Below, piece by piece: positions 1-8,252 of a DNA stretch of 64,000 nucleotides. This DNA is from Bifidobacterium rousetti. GTDB lineage: Bacteria > Actinomycetota > Actinomycetes > Actinomycetales > Bifidobacteriaceae. The notes under the pieces are model-generated. The model made no database searches and had not been told where the DNA came from. It worked only from the letters and a program-made list of their open reading frames with translations. Both the position numbers and the translations under genes were made by a program. Every line of letters starts with the position of its first letter. Position 1 is the stretch's first letter. The stretch spans positions 1 through 64,000 of the forward strand of contig NZ_PEBH01000002.1 in NCBI RefSeq assembly GCF_008698235.1. The letters are read 5' to 3'.

Positions 1-412
1 TATAGGGACCAGCCTTCGCCCCCTCCCCCGCCTCGGCGTCGACGTCGTCCATCAGGCGTTCGGCCTGGGCCTCGGTGAGCACGGTGGGCAGGGTCCGTGG
101 GATCTTCGGGGTCATCAGCATGGCCGCGGGATCCGTGGGGATCATCTCGTGGTCATACGCCCACGAGAAGAAGGAGCGGACCGCGACGGTCTTGCGGGCC
201 ATGCTGGAACGGGCGTGGGTGCGCGACTCGGACGCCATCCAGCCACGCAGGTCGTCGATCGTGATCTCACGCAGGTCCTCCACGCCGCGCGCGGCGAGCG
301 TGTCGAGGCATCCGGCCACGTCGGCCAGGTACGCCTTGAGCGTATTGGCGCTCAGTCCTTTGTTCGCCTTGAGGAACGTACGGTATGCGTCCAGCAGTCC
401 GTCAAAGGCCAT
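1..412 (-). CDS. xerC: XerC-type tyrosine recombinase, N-terminal part (cut by window edge)
   Basis: Reading leftwards from an ATG at 412, the frame stays open to the window edge (137 codons visible). The visible protein has the SAM-like core-binding domain of phage-integrase-type recombinases (MAFDGLLDAYRTFLKANKG, then NTLKAYLADV, ARKTVAVRSFFSWAYDH) and the link into the catalytic domain (PRTLPTVLTEAQAERLMDD). The catalytic Arg/His/Tyr residues lie outside the window. Family members resolve chromosome dimers at dif with XerD. A complete second recombinase of this type lies at 28334-29263 next to parA-scpAB, the usual xerD position, so this copy is inferred to be xerC. An integrase of other function cannot be excluded without the C-terminus. 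Confidence 0.75.
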   Translation of the reverse strand, partial: MAFDGLLDAYRTFLKANKGLSANTLKAYLADVAGCLDTLAARGVEDLREITIDDLRGWMASESRTHARSSMARKTVAVRSFFSWAYDHEMIPTDPAAMLMTPKIPRTLPTVLTEAQAERLMDDVDAEAGEGAKAGPY

Positions 413-431
413 ATCACTCCCCTTCGCTTGG

Positions 432-453
432 GACCGGGCGTCAGAACCCGGTC
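432..453. promoter_or_regulatory. 7-bp inverted repeat in the xerC / ABC exporter divergent gap
   Basis: GACCGGG (432-438) and CCCGGTC (447-453) form a perfect 7+7 inverted repeat with an 8-nt spacer. A -10-like TAGACT follows at 457-462. It lies between the divergent xerC-type gene and the ABC exporter and could be an operator. No convincing -35 element was found at normal spacing. Confidence 0.25.
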
Positions 454-512
454 AGTTAGACTATAACCGTTCGGACAACAGGGGTTGTTGGCTGAGGAGG
501 GCGTAAGGAATC

Positions 513-1439
513 ATGGCACGGCATGCGGCGAAATCGACGGCGAAATCGACGAGGAAAGTCAGGAAGACATCGCGCAGGGTCCCGAGGACGGCCTCCGGCT
601 CCGGCGCGCTCCGGCCCGCATCCGACACCACGCCGATGGCTGCGGGGTCCGGAACCGGCGACGGCATCGTGGCACGCGCGATCGACCTGACGAAGACGTA
701 CGGCGAGCGCGACTCGCAGGTCGTGGCGCTCGACCATGTCAGCGTCGGGTTCGCGCGCGGCGAGATGACGGCGATCATGGGCCCGTCCGGTTCGGGCAAG
801 TCGACGCTGATGCACTGCATGGCGGGGCTCGACCAGCCGACGTCGGGCAAGGTGGTCGTCGAGGGGCTTGAGGTGTCGTCGATGAACCAGCGTCAGTTGA
901 CGAAGCTGAGGCGTGAGCAGATCGGTTTCATCTTCCAGTCGTTCAATCTGGTGCCGACGCTCACGGCCGAGGAGAACATCCTGCTGCCGTTGCAGATCGC
1001 GAAGCGTCCGATCGACCGCGCGTGGTTCAACAAGGTCGTCGACGTGGTCGGCCTGCGCCCGAGGCTCACGCACCGGCCGAGCCAGCTGTCCGGCGGCCAG
1101 CAGCAGCGCGTCGCGTGCGCCCGCGCGATCATGGCCCGTCCGGCGGTGATCTTCGCCGACGAGCCGACCGGCAACCTCGACTCGCGTTCCAGCAGGGAAG
1201 TGCTGGGCTTCCTCAAGGACTCCGTGCGCGAATACGGGCAGACCATCGTGATGGTCACGCACGACCCGCGCGCCGCCTCGTACGCGGATCGCGTGCTCGT
1301 GCTCGCCGACGGGCGCATCACCCGCGATCTCAAACACCCCAGCTATGAGGAGATCCTCGACGTGTTCGCCACGGAGGGCGACGAGGACGCGGAAGTCGCC
1401 ACACACGTCGCCGCGGACGTCGTGGAGGGCCGCGCATGA
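513..1439 (+). CDS. ABC transporter ATP-binding protein, MacB/LolD type
   Basis: A 308-aa ATPase that pairs with the FtsX-type permease directly downstream. Walker A GPSGSGKST is at residues 90-98, followed by a Q-loop (FQSFNLVPTLTAEEN), signature LSGGQQQR, Walker B VIFADEPTGNLD and H-loop VTHDP. The LTAEENILLPL and EPTGNLDS stretches are typical of the LolD/MacB branch. A basic, Ser/Thr-rich extension of about 50 residues precedes the domain; GAGGAGGG about 9 nt upstream supports the ATG at 513, although a later ATG in the extension would give a more usual length. The gene overlaps the permease by ATGA (1436-1439), implying translational coupling. Substrate unknown; this family exports antimicrobial peptides or lipids, or acts on the envelope. 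Confidence 0.92.
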   Translation: MARHAAKSTAKSTRKVRKTSRRVPRTASGSGALRPASDTTPMAAGSGTGDGIVARAIDLTKTYGERDSQVVALDHVSVGFARGEMTAIMGPSGSGKSTLMHCMAGLDQPTSGKVVVEGLEVSSMNQRQLTKLRREQIGFIFQSFNLVPTLTAEENILLPLQIAKRPIDRAWFNKVVDVVGLRPRLTHRPSQLSGGQQQRVACARAIMARPAVIFADEPTGNLDSRSSREVLGFLKDSVREYGQTIVMVTHDPRAASYADRVLVLADGRITRDLKHPSYEEILDVFATEGDEDAEVATHVAADVVEGRA

Positions 1440-4339
1440 TCCGGATCGGCCTGCGCGACGCACGCGCGCATTTCCCCCGTTTCCTGATGTCGATCATCGC
1501 GATCGCGCTGGGCGTGTCCTTCGTGGTCGGCTCGTTCTGCTTCCGCGAGATGATGAACGATCAGGTCGACCAGATGATGGGGTCGAACACCGACCACGAC
1601 GTGTACGTGCGCGGCACGGTGGAGAAGAAGGACGATGCCTCCTCGGCGGAGGGTTCGAGCTCGTCGTCGTCCGACGCATCCGCCGGCTCGTCGCTCAAAA
1701 CCTACAACGACATCGACGACTCCCTGGTCGACGACGTCGCCGCGGTGGACGGCGTGAAGACCGCCGAGGTCACGTATTCGGTGTCGGGCTCGCTGGTGCT
1801 GGTCAGGAAGGACGGCAACGCGGTGTCCACGATGGGCTCTCCGACGATGGGCATCGGGCTGGCGAAGGGCACATGGCGTTCCGCGCATCTGACCGAGGGC
1901 CGTTGGGCGGGGAACGACGGCGAGATCGCCCTGCACGCGTTCGCCGCCGAGACGGCCGGACTCAAGGTCGGCGACACGACGAAGCTCGTCTACCCGTCGG
2001 GGCCGAAGGACGTGAAGGTCGTCGGCGTGTTCGACACGGATTCCTCGCAGGCGGGCGCGATCATCATCGGACTCGCGCCCGATGTGGCGAAATCCCTGTA
2101 TCAGGAGAAGACCGGCGAGATCGGCACCACGCAGTACATCGGCGTGTACGGTTCGGCGAACGGCGGCGCGCCGCTGAGCGACGAACAGCAGCGGGAGCTC
2201 GCGAAACGCATCGACAAGGCGCTGCCCGCCGGCTCCAAGGCGACGGCCGTGACCGGCGACCAGCTGCGCGACGAGTATTCGCAGGCCATCAAGGACCAGC
2301 TCGGCTTCATCCAGCCGCTGATCCTGATCTTCGCGGTGATCGCCCTGTTCGTCGGCTCGTTCATCATCGCGAACACGTTCTCGATGATCGTGCGCGAGTC
2401 AATGCGCGGCTACGCGCTGCTGCGCTCGGTGGGCGCCTCCCCCGCGCAGGTGTTCTCCACGGTGATCGTGCAGGCGCTGCTGTTGGGCGTGGTCGGCTCG
2501 GCGGCCGGCATCGGGCTCGGCTGGGGCATGGTGAAACTGATCGTCGCCGGCATGGCGCGTATGGGCACGCCGATGAGCGGCGTGGCCACCCCGAGCGTCA
2601 CCGACATGCTCGCCGGGCTCGTAGTGGGTCTGCTGGTGACGCTCGTCGGCGCCGCCCTGCCGGCCCGCCGTGCCGCGATGGCCCCGCCGATCCAGGCGAT
2701 GAACGAGACCGTGAATCCGGAGAGGCCGGTGTGGCCGCGTGGCGTGGCGGGACTGGTGATGATCGCACTGGGCGTCATCTCGTGGGTGTTCTGCGTGGCG
2801 ATCGCCGCGGCCGGCGACGACGGCGACCCGACCCCGGTCGCGTTCCTCAACGATCTGGCCTCGCGCTACGGGACCGGCTGGCCGCTCGGCATCGGCGCCG
2901 GGCTCATCGTCATCGGCGTGATCGTGCTCGCCCCGGCGCTGGTCGGCCCGGTGGGCGCGGTGCTCGGCTGGATACCCTCGCATGTCTTCCCCGTGACCGG
3001 GCGTCTCGCCACGCGCAATCTGGCGCGGCAGAAGCGCCGCACGGCGAACACGGCGGCGGCCCTGTTTGTGGGCGTCGCGATCGTCAGCTGTCTCGGCGTG
3101 GTCGCCTCATCGGCGAAGGCGTCAGTCGCGGGCATCGTCGACACAGGACTGAAGTCCGATTTCACCGCAATGTCCGCGTCGTCGGGGCGCATCCCGGACG
3201 ACGCGGTCACAGCGATCGAGAAGGTCAAGGGCGTGAACTCGGTGTCGAGGAGCCGCATGCTCATGGGCGTCACCTACGGCAGCGGGGACGACAAGGCGCA
3301 GGCGATGACGTTCGCCGAACAGCCGTCGCTATTCGCGAAGGTGTTCGCGCCCGTCACCAACTCGGGCGACGCGGATCGGGCGCTGCGCGACGGCGAACTC
3401 GTCGTCGGCCTCACCGTGGCGCAGGACAACGGCTGGAAGGTCGGCGACACGGTCCGGGTCAACGGCAGGCAGGTCGTGGTCGACGAGGAGGCGACCGCCA
3501 AGGCGCAGGCGGAGTATCAGGCGCAGGTCCAGCAGCAGGTCGCCGGATTGCAGGCCGAGGCGCGGCGTCTGCTCGCCGCGGGCGACCGCGCGGGCGCGCA
3601 GGCCAAGTCGGCCGAGGCGCAGCAGGCCGCCGCGGACGCGCAGCACGTCGACCCGTCGACGCTCGTCAAAACGAAGACCGAGGAAACGCACCGCGATGTC
3701 AAGGTCGGGGCGATCATCGAAAACTCCGTCTACCGTTCGATGGTGCTCGTGAACGACTCGCTAGCCGAGAAGCTCGCCAACGACTACACGATGTTCACGA
3801 TCATGCTGTTCATCAACGCCGACCCCGGCGCGGACGTGGCCGCGGTCAAGGAGCGGCTCGTCAAGGCGGTCAAGCCGTTCTACGTGATCACCGTGCAGGA
3901 CCGCGACGAGTTCAAGTCGTCGATGAGCTCGATGGTCGACCAGATCCTCATCATCCTGTACGCGCTGCTCGCCCTGTCGATCGTGATCGCCGTGTTCGGC
4001 ATCGTGAACACGCTCGCGTTGAGCGTGTCGGAGCGCACGAGGGAGATCGGCCTGCTACGGGCGATCGGCACGTCGCGCGGTCAGGTGCGCGGCATGCTCG
4101 CGATCGAGGCGTCGCTGATCGCCGTGCTCGGCACGCTGCTGGGGCTCGTCGTCGGCGTCGGCGCGGGCGCGGTCATCCAACGGGTGTACCAGTCCAACGG
4201 CCTGGAACGGCTCGCGGTGCCGTGGGACCAGCTGGGCGTGTTCCTCGCGCTGTCGATCGTCGTAGGCGTCATCGCCGCCTTGCCGCCGGCCCGCCGCGCG
4301 CTGAAGGTCCCCGTCCTCGACGCCGTCGCCACCGACTGA
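1436..4339 (+). CDS. FtsX/MacB-like ABC transporter permease, duplicated FtsX domains
   Basis: A 967-aa permease. An N-terminal membrane segment (FLMSIIAIALGVSFVVGSFCF) is followed by an extracytoplasmic region with a Ser-rich stretch (SSSSSDAS). A first three-segment FtsX domain lies at about residues 275-415, with two further hydrophobic segments after it. A second external region and a C-terminal FtsX domain (about 830-960, SERTREIGLLRAIGTSRGQV) follow. The second external region holds a long Ala/Gln coiled coil (about 685-745, AQAEYQAQVQQQVAGLQAEA). This layout is common in actinobacterial MacB-like exporters. It is coupled to the ATPase by ATGA overlap. A weak hairpin at 4431-4455 lies downstream. 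Confidence 0.92.
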   Translation: MIRIGLRDARAHFPRFLMSIIAIALGVSFVVGSFCFREMMNDQVDQMMGSNTDHDVYVRGTVEKKDDASSAEGSSSSSSDASAGSSLKTYNDIDDSLVDDVAAVDGVKTAEVTYSVSGSLVLVRKDGNAVSTMGSPTMGIGLAKGTWRSAHLTEGRWAGNDGEIALHAFAAETAGLKVGDTTKLVYPSGPKDVKVVGVFDTDSSQAGAIIIGLAPDVAKSLYQEKTGEIGTTQYIGVYGSANGGAPLSDEQQRELAKRIDKALPAGSKATAVTGDQLRDEYSQAIKDQLGFIQPLILIFAVIALFVGSFIIANTFSMIVRESMRGYALLRSVGASPAQVFSTVIVQALLLGVVGSAAGIGLGWGMVKLIVAGMARMGTPMSGVATPSVTDMLAGLVVGLLVTLVGAALPARRAAMAPPIQAMNETVNPERPVWPRGVAGLVMIALGVISWVFCVAIAAAGDDGDPTPVAFLNDLASRYGTGWPLGIGAGLIVIGVIVLAPALVGPVGAVLGWIPSHVFPVTGRLATRNLARQKRRTANTAAALFVGVAIVSCLGVVASSAKASVAGIVDTGLKSDFTAMSASSGRIPDDAVTAIEKVKGVNSVSRSRMLMGVTYGSGDDKAQAMTFAEQPSLFAKVFAPVTNSGDADRALRDGELVVGLTVAQDNGWKVGDTVRVNGRQVVVDEEATAKAQAEYQAQVQQQVAGLQAEARRLLAAGDRAGAQAKSAEAQQAAADAQHVDPSTLVKTKTEETHRDVKVGAIIENSVYRSMVLVNDSLAEKLANDYTMFTIMLFINADPGADVAAVKERLVKAVKPFYVITVQDRDEFKSSMSSMVDQILIILYALLALSIVIAVFGIVNTLALSVSERTREIGLLRAIGTSRGQVRGMLAIEASLIAVLGTLLGLVVGVGAGAVIQRVYQSNGLERLAVPWDQLGVFLALSIVVGVIAALPPARRALKVPVLDAVATD

Positions 4340-4457
4340 CCGACTGACGAGGCATTGCGCAGGAGACACGGCCCGATGGCGTCGACGGTGTACGTGCCGA
4401 GTACCGCCGGCTGGACGTTCCTGCGCGCATATGCGGCGTAGGTCCCCTACCGCATGG

Positions 4458-4501
4458 TGTATACAGAACTATTCTTGACTAGGAATAGTTCTGTATACAA
4501 T
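4458..4501 (+). promoter_or_regulatory. Palindromic operator-promoter of the toxin-antitoxin pair
   Basis: TGTATACAGAACTATTC (4458-4474) and its exact reverse complement (4483-4499) form a perfect 17+17 bp inverted repeat around TTGACTAG. The loop supplies a -35 (TTGACT, 4475-4480). A -10 (TACAAT, 4496-4501) overlaps the right arm, spacer 15 nt. The -10 ends six bases before the ATG at 4508, so transcription should start at or next to the start codon. Autorepression by the downstream helix-turn-helix antitoxin is inferred. Confidence 0.75.
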
Positions 4502-4507
4502 AGTGAT

Positions 4508-5212
4508 ATGGCCATTAGAACAAATCACACGTTGCTTACACGGCGGGAAGCAGCCCGCAGGCTCGGAGTGAGCGAGCGGCGAGTCAGCGCGCTTTGCGCT
4601 GTCGGCCGGCTCGAATCGTTCTCCGCGGGAAGCGGCACACTGGTCACAGAGGATTCCGTGCGACGCCAAGCACAGTGGCGAGGTGCGGACGGACGCCCGT
4701 ATTCGCCGGACATGGCGTTCGCCGCATTGTACGTGCTCAGCGGGCTCGAAACGCCGTGGCTGGGCCGGCAGCAGCGGTACCGACTCAAGGGGTACTTGAG
4801 GCAGGCGGATGCGGAAAATCTGACCCGTCTTGTCCGGAGGCGTGCGACGATGGTCGAATACTGGTGCAGGGACTCCAATCTTGCAAAGGTCGCTGGTCTC
4901 ATTCGCCCTTCCGCAGCCACCGGAGCGTTGGCGGATTCGTTCCAGCTGACCGTCACGGATGTGGTGGAAGGCTATGTCACCGTCGACGATTTGGATGATG
5001 TCGTCCGGCAATGCCGCCTGAAGCAAGGCGTAACGCCCATCCGAGCGCGACTCCACGTCACCCGCAATCTTCCCGTCGGAGAAGGGCCGATGCCTCTCGG
5101 CGTCTGCGCGGCCGACCTGACCGAATCCAACGATCCGAGGGAACGCCGCGCCGGACTGGAAACCCTCCAACAGCTGATCGACGACTACCACCGCAAGGAG
5201 CATCAGCAATGA
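4508..5212 (+). CDS. HTH antitoxin-like protein (AbiEi/type IV TA-like)
   Basis: A 234-aa protein with an N-terminal helix-turn-helix at about residues 8-50 (LTRREAARRLGVSERRVSAL, excisionase/MerR-like), then a longer domain without a recognised motif. It overlaps the nucleotidyltransferase-like gene by ATGA (5209-5212); a DNA-binding first gene coupled to a nucleotidyltransferase is the arrangement of AbiE-like systems. An in-frame ATG at 4454 lies upstream of the palindrome, so 4508 is preferred; it has no Shine-Dalgarno sequence but sits where a leaderless mRNA would begin. Assignment rests on layout and HTH, not on a diagnostic motif. Base composition is lower in GC than the neighbours. 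Confidence 0.65.
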   Translation: MAIRTNHTLLTRREAARRLGVSERRVSALCAVGRLESFSAGSGTLVTEDSVRRQAQWRGADGRPYSPDMAFAALYVLSGLETPWLGRQQRYRLKGYLRQADAENLTRLVRRRATMVEYWCRDSNLAKVAGLIRPSAATGALADSFQLTVTDVVEGYVTVDDLDDVVRQCRLKQGVTPIRARLHVTRNLPVGEGPMPLGVCAADLTESNDPRERRAGLETLQQLIDDYHRKEHQQ

Positions 5213-5778
5213 TCCCAACAATCCACATACCTAACACGGGCCACCCATGGAGCACCGTGTACGCGGTCGCCGCAGCCGACATCCCGGAATCATGGCTACT
5301 GACGGGCGGGCTCATGGTCCAACTGCACGCCATCACGGGAGGATTGACCGCACGCCCCACCACCGACGCCGACCTGCTCGCCGACCTCATGACCGACCGA
5401 CGCGGCATCGCCAGACTGCGCAGCATCCTTGCCACTCGCGGGTTCGAGACGCAACCGGGCACGCTGACCGGATACACAACCCGAATGAGCACGCCAAACG
5501 GCGACGTCGTGGATCTGCTGGTCGCCGACCATCTGCCCAAGTTCCTCGGTGCCGATCACGCCGGCTACGGCGACCGTCATCTCTACGACGCCGCCATGCT
5601 CGCATCGCTCATTCCGGATCCTGATACCGAACTCACACGCCTGCACAGCGGCACCGACCGTAAACGTATCAGACTCCTGCATGACAAGCTCACCGAGGAC
5701 TCCCCGTACTGGAATAACCTCGACGAATCACACCGTCAAGACGGACTGGACACCATCGAGACACTTGCCACATGGTAA
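5209..5778 (+). CDS. Nucleotidyltransferase-like toxin (AbiEii-like)
   Basis: A 189-aa protein with the signature of minimal nucleotidyltransferases: GG followed by QLHAITGGLTARPTTDADLL at about residues 26-49, matching the GG..H....R.T.D.D pattern of AbiEii-type enzymes. Family members transfer nucleotides to RNA or other targets and are bacteriostatic unless countered by the partner. It starts within the stop of the upstream HTH gene, indicating coupled translation. The protein is shorter than AbiEii itself, so a different branch of nucleotidyltransferase toxin is possible. The ATG at 5209 is chosen over upstream in-frame starts because of this overlap and because the domain begins soon after it. 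Confidence 0.7.
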   Translation: MIPTIHIPNTGHPWSTVYAVAAADIPESWLLTGGLMVQLHAITGGLTARPTTDADLLADLMTDRRGIARLRSILATRGFETQPGTLTGYTTRMSTPNGDVVDLLVADHLPKFLGADHAGYGDRHLYDAAMLASLIPDPDTELTRLHSGTDRKRIRLLHDKLTEDSPYWNNLDESHRQDGLDTIETLATW

Positions 5779-5846
5779 TTGTTGTCGGCAATTCCATTTT
5801 TCCGTGAAGTCGGCCGATGGTGTCAACGTTCTTAACCGTTCGATTA

Positions 5847-6194
5847 TCATGCACTGCGATTCTTGTTCCTGGACAGGAAAATCCTTACGGAATAGATGAT
5901 TTCCACGAGTATGGAGGCTGCCAACAGGATGGAGACCAAAGGCATATAGGAGATATAGAAATCCCTCATATCAATATCCGCTTTCGCCGAATACGCGACA
6001 TCGCAATATGCCAGCATTGCGAAAGCGGCGGAGACGATCGAGACGAGCACAGGCGGAACGAACACGTGCGCGGGAATCCGCTGAGATCGGTGCCGATCAA
6101 GATGACGCAGATAATGCATGTTACATCCGATCATTGAGCAATAGAGAAGCAGCGTCCACATCGGAGCCAACTCGATGGTGTTGAATACGGTCAT
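5847..6194 (-). CDS. Small three-segment membrane protein, unknown function
   Basis: A 115-aa protein with three hydrophobic segments at about residues 10-28, 44-66 and 82-105 and a basic C-terminus (FLSRNKNRSA). AGGAG lies 7 nt before the ATG at 6194. It is the last gene of the ABC-2 exporter operon, 38 nt after the second permease, so it may be an accessory or immunity membrane component. I recognise no family. Base composition is markedly AT-richer than the surroundings. Confidence 0.7.
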   Translation of the reverse strand: MTVFNTIELAPMWTLLLYCSMIGCNMHYLRHLDRHRSQRIPAHVFVPPVLVSIVSAAFAMLAYCDVAYSAKADIDMRDFYISYMPLVSILLAASILVEIIYSVRIFLSRNKNRSA

Positions 6195-6232
6195 TTCACT
6201 CCTGTCTTGTTCGCGGGCCGAGCAAAGTGCAG

Positions 6233-6859
6233 CTAGACACGTTTCACCGCTTTGCGCAGCAGCCATGCGCTTGCCGCGGCGATGGCGACGCCTACCGGGA
6301 TCACATAGGCGGCGAATCCCACCCCGTTCAACATCCATGTGGTCGGTATGGCGGCGTACAGGATCGGCGCGTCCTCGAACATGCCGGAGCTGACTGTAAG
6401 ACCGGCGATAATGAAGAAACCGACGATGCCCCAAGCGGCAACGGGATCGATCCAGAGCCGTAACACGAAGCACGCCGGAGCAAGAGCGGCGGCGGTGAAT
6501 GCAAGCATCAGAACGGTATGCGACGAAAGCGGCCGCCCATTGACGACGAATCCGATGGCAAATCCATACAACAGGGTCAGACAGACGTTGACCGTGACAC
6601 CGAACGCCAGCGACTTCAAGGTAAAACGAAGCAGAAGCTGGTCGTGGATGCTGAAGGAACGATACGAGCAGGGCACCCTCGCATGGGAGAAAACAAGGCC
6701 TGCAGAGGCTATGGGAAGCGCCATCACCATCGCAGTCTGCGCCACCGCACCCGTGTTCCCGTAACGCAGAAAGAGCAGCGGAAGAAACAGGACGGCCATG
6801 AAGGCGAGCGTCGGCCAGCGGATCAACGCCACGTATCCAATACGCAATAAGGATTTCAT
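6233..6859 (-). CDS. ABC-2 type permease subunit (second of pair)
   Basis: A 208-aa membrane protein with about six hydrophobic segments (TLAFMAVLFLPLLFLRYG, TVNVCLTLLYGFAIGFVV, TVLMLAFTAAALAPACFVLR, IVGFFIIAGLTV, VGFAAYVIPVGVAIAAASAW). AAGGAG precedes the ATG at 6859, which overlaps the stop of the first permease (ATGA, 6856-6859). With that permease and the ATPase at 7578-8252 it would form an ABC-2 exporter of the kind used for antibiotic, bacteriocin or lipid efflux. Sequence similarity to a named family is not evident by eye; the call rests on topology and operon context. Confidence 0.7.
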   Translation of the reverse strand: MKSLLRIGYVALIRWPTLAFMAVLFLPLLFLRYGNTGAVAQTAMVMALPIASAGLVFSHARVPCSYRSFSIHDQLLLRFTLKSLAFGVTVNVCLTLLYGFAIGFVVNGRPLSSHTVLMLAFTAAALAPACFVLRLWIDPVAAWGIVGFFIIAGLTVSSGMFEDAPILYAAIPTTWMLNGVGFAAYVIPVGVAIAAASAWLLRKAVKRV

Positions 6860-7581
6860 TTTTTCGCTCCTTTGCAATGGAACCAGCTCAACAGAACATG
6901 GGCAGCCAAGAGCGCCACAATCGGGACGACAACCATCACGGGACCGACGGGTGGCCGGCTCACCGCTTCCGCCGGCGACATCACGGTGCCGTTCAGGTTC
7001 AATCCGACGAGCCGCAAGGCATTCGCAACGTAGGGCGTCGCATAATCGGGAAGATCGCCCGGCAACAGGATCCACACATAGAAGAGGATGCCCGAGACGA
7101 CTCCGGCGGCCGTGGGATTGGCGGCGATCTCGATGATCGAGTAGACCAGCGCGATCAGCAGGCTTTGCAATACGACGAAGCACAGGACCGTGGCCAGGTG
7201 CGGGTGCATTGCGGCGCCCGTCAGGATCATGATGGCGTCGAAGCCCAAGACGCCCAATAGGTTCACGGCGATCAGGACCAGCGCCCGGAATACGGTTCTG
7301 AGCGAGCATGGCTTCCATGCGAAATACATCCGTGGGGGCAAGCCTCCGTAGTGCGCTTTCGCGACCCTGGCATCGCACATAAAGAGCAGCGCGAGACAGA
7401 TCAGTGGCTGGGTGCCGGTGAAGAAGAAGCTGTACCCTCCGGTGATCGGGGTTCCGTTCGCCTCGCTTGAAATCCACGAGCCCATCAGGAGGGACGCTAC
7501 GGCCCCGAGCAACGCGGCGAGGAAATACCACGCGCTCCAGTAATACATGACCAGCGCGCGGACAGGGTAAACGGCTCTCAC
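6856..7581 (-). CDS. ABC-2 type permease subunit (first of pair)
   Basis: A 241-aa polytopic protein with about six hydrophobic segments (YYWSAWYFLAALLGAVASLL, FRALVLIAVNLLGVLGFDAI, TVLCFVVLQSLLIALVYSII, GVVSGILFYVWILLPG, VGPVMVVVPIVALLAAHVLL). The start is a GTG at 7581 that overlaps the TGA of the ATPase gene (GTGA) and follows GGGAGG by 7 nt; reading further upstream would run back over the ATPase gene. Context indicates the membrane partner of the ATPase at 7578-8252. Confidence 0.72.
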   Translation of the reverse strand: MRAVYPVRALVMYYWSAWYFLAALLGAVASLLMGSWISSEANGTPITGGYSFFFTGTQPLICLALLFMCDARVAKAHYGGLPPRMYFAWKPCSLRTVFRALVLIAVNLLGVLGFDAIMILTGAAMHPHLATVLCFVVLQSLLIALVYSIIEIAANPTAAGVVSGILFYVWILLPGDLPDYATPYVANALRLVGLNLNGTVMSPAEAVSRPPVGPVMVVVPIVALLAAHVLLSWFHCKGAKK

Positions 7582-8252
7582 GACTCGACCTCCCGTGATC
7601 TCTCGTGATACAGGTCCGCGATGTTCACCCCGGTCAGATCCGGGATCTGCACGGCCCGGCCATGGCGGATCACAATGCATTCGTCCGGGACCCCCTGGAT
7701 CTCGTGGAGCAGATGCGTGGAAATCACTACGCAGTTTCCCGCATCCCGATAGGCGCGCAGCGTTGCGGTCAAGGAGATCATGCCGTCGGCGTCCAGACCG
7801 TTCTGCGGCTCGTCGAGGAACAGGAACCTTGGGTGCGACAGCATGGCAAGGCACAGCTCCAGACGCTCCTTCATGCCCGTCGAGTAGTCCTTCGCCTTCC
7901 GCCCATGCGCCGCGCGGGCGATGCCCACACCGTTCAACGCCGACTCCGGGTCCACGTCCAGTCCCCAGAACGCCGAGGCCACCTGGACGTTCTGCCTGCC
8001 ACTCAGGTAGGGGAAGTAGCTCGGATGGTCTATCGCCGCGGCCATCTCATCGATACTCGTCCGCGTGTACGTGACGCTCCCGCCCACGGGCCTGATCCGC
8101 CCGAGCAGCGTCTTCATCAACGTGGTCTTGCCCGCACCGTTCGGCCCGAGCAGACAGATGATCCTGCCTGTCTTCAACTGCAGGTTGATGTCGTTGACGA
8201 TCGGGGAACCCTTATACCCGATCGAGAGATTCGTCGCCGATATCGCTGGCAT
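7578..8252 (-). CDS. ABC transporter ATP-binding protein (ABC-2 exporter)
   Basis: A 224-aa ATPase with Walker A LGPNGAGKTT (about residues 35-44), the degenerate signature STGMKERLE typical of drug- and bacteriocin-export ATPases (in place of LSGGQ), Walker B RFLFLDEPQNGLD and H-loop VISTHLLHEI. GGAGG lies before the ATG at 8252. It is first in a four-gene minus-strand operon (ATPase, two permeases, small membrane protein) with start-stop overlaps. No two-component system or peptide precursor gene is adjacent, so the substrate is unknown. Confidence 0.9.
   Translation of the reverse strand: MPAISATNLSIGYKGSPIVNDINLQLKTGRIICLLGPNGAGKTTLMKTLLGRIRPVGGSVTYTRTSIDEMAAAIDHPSYFPYLSGRQNVQVASAFWGLDVDPESALNGVGIARAAHGRKAKDYSTGMKERLELCLAMLSHPRFLFLDEPQNGLDADGMISLTATLRAYRDAGNCVVISTHLLHEIQGVPDECIVIRHGRAVQIPDLTGVNIADLYHERSREVES

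Noticed and set aside
1..412. Prophage or integrative-element integrase at the window edge
   Set aside because: Sequence fits XerC and no phage or ICE genes or att repeats are adjacent; the missing C-terminus leaves some doubt.
456..1463. 335-codon minus-strand frame over the ABC ATPase
   Set aside because: Arg/His/Val-rich composition typical of an antisense shadow in high-GC DNA; the plus-strand gene has all ABC motifs.
1345..4347. 1000-codon plus-strand frame over the FtsX gene
   Set aside because: Arg/Gly-rich out-of-frame shadow; the frame at 1436 has membrane segments and FtsX domains.
4376..4441. 21-codon ORF with AGGAGA upstream after the FtsX gene
   Set aside because: Short, no similarity, runs into a hairpin; evidence is too weak to call.
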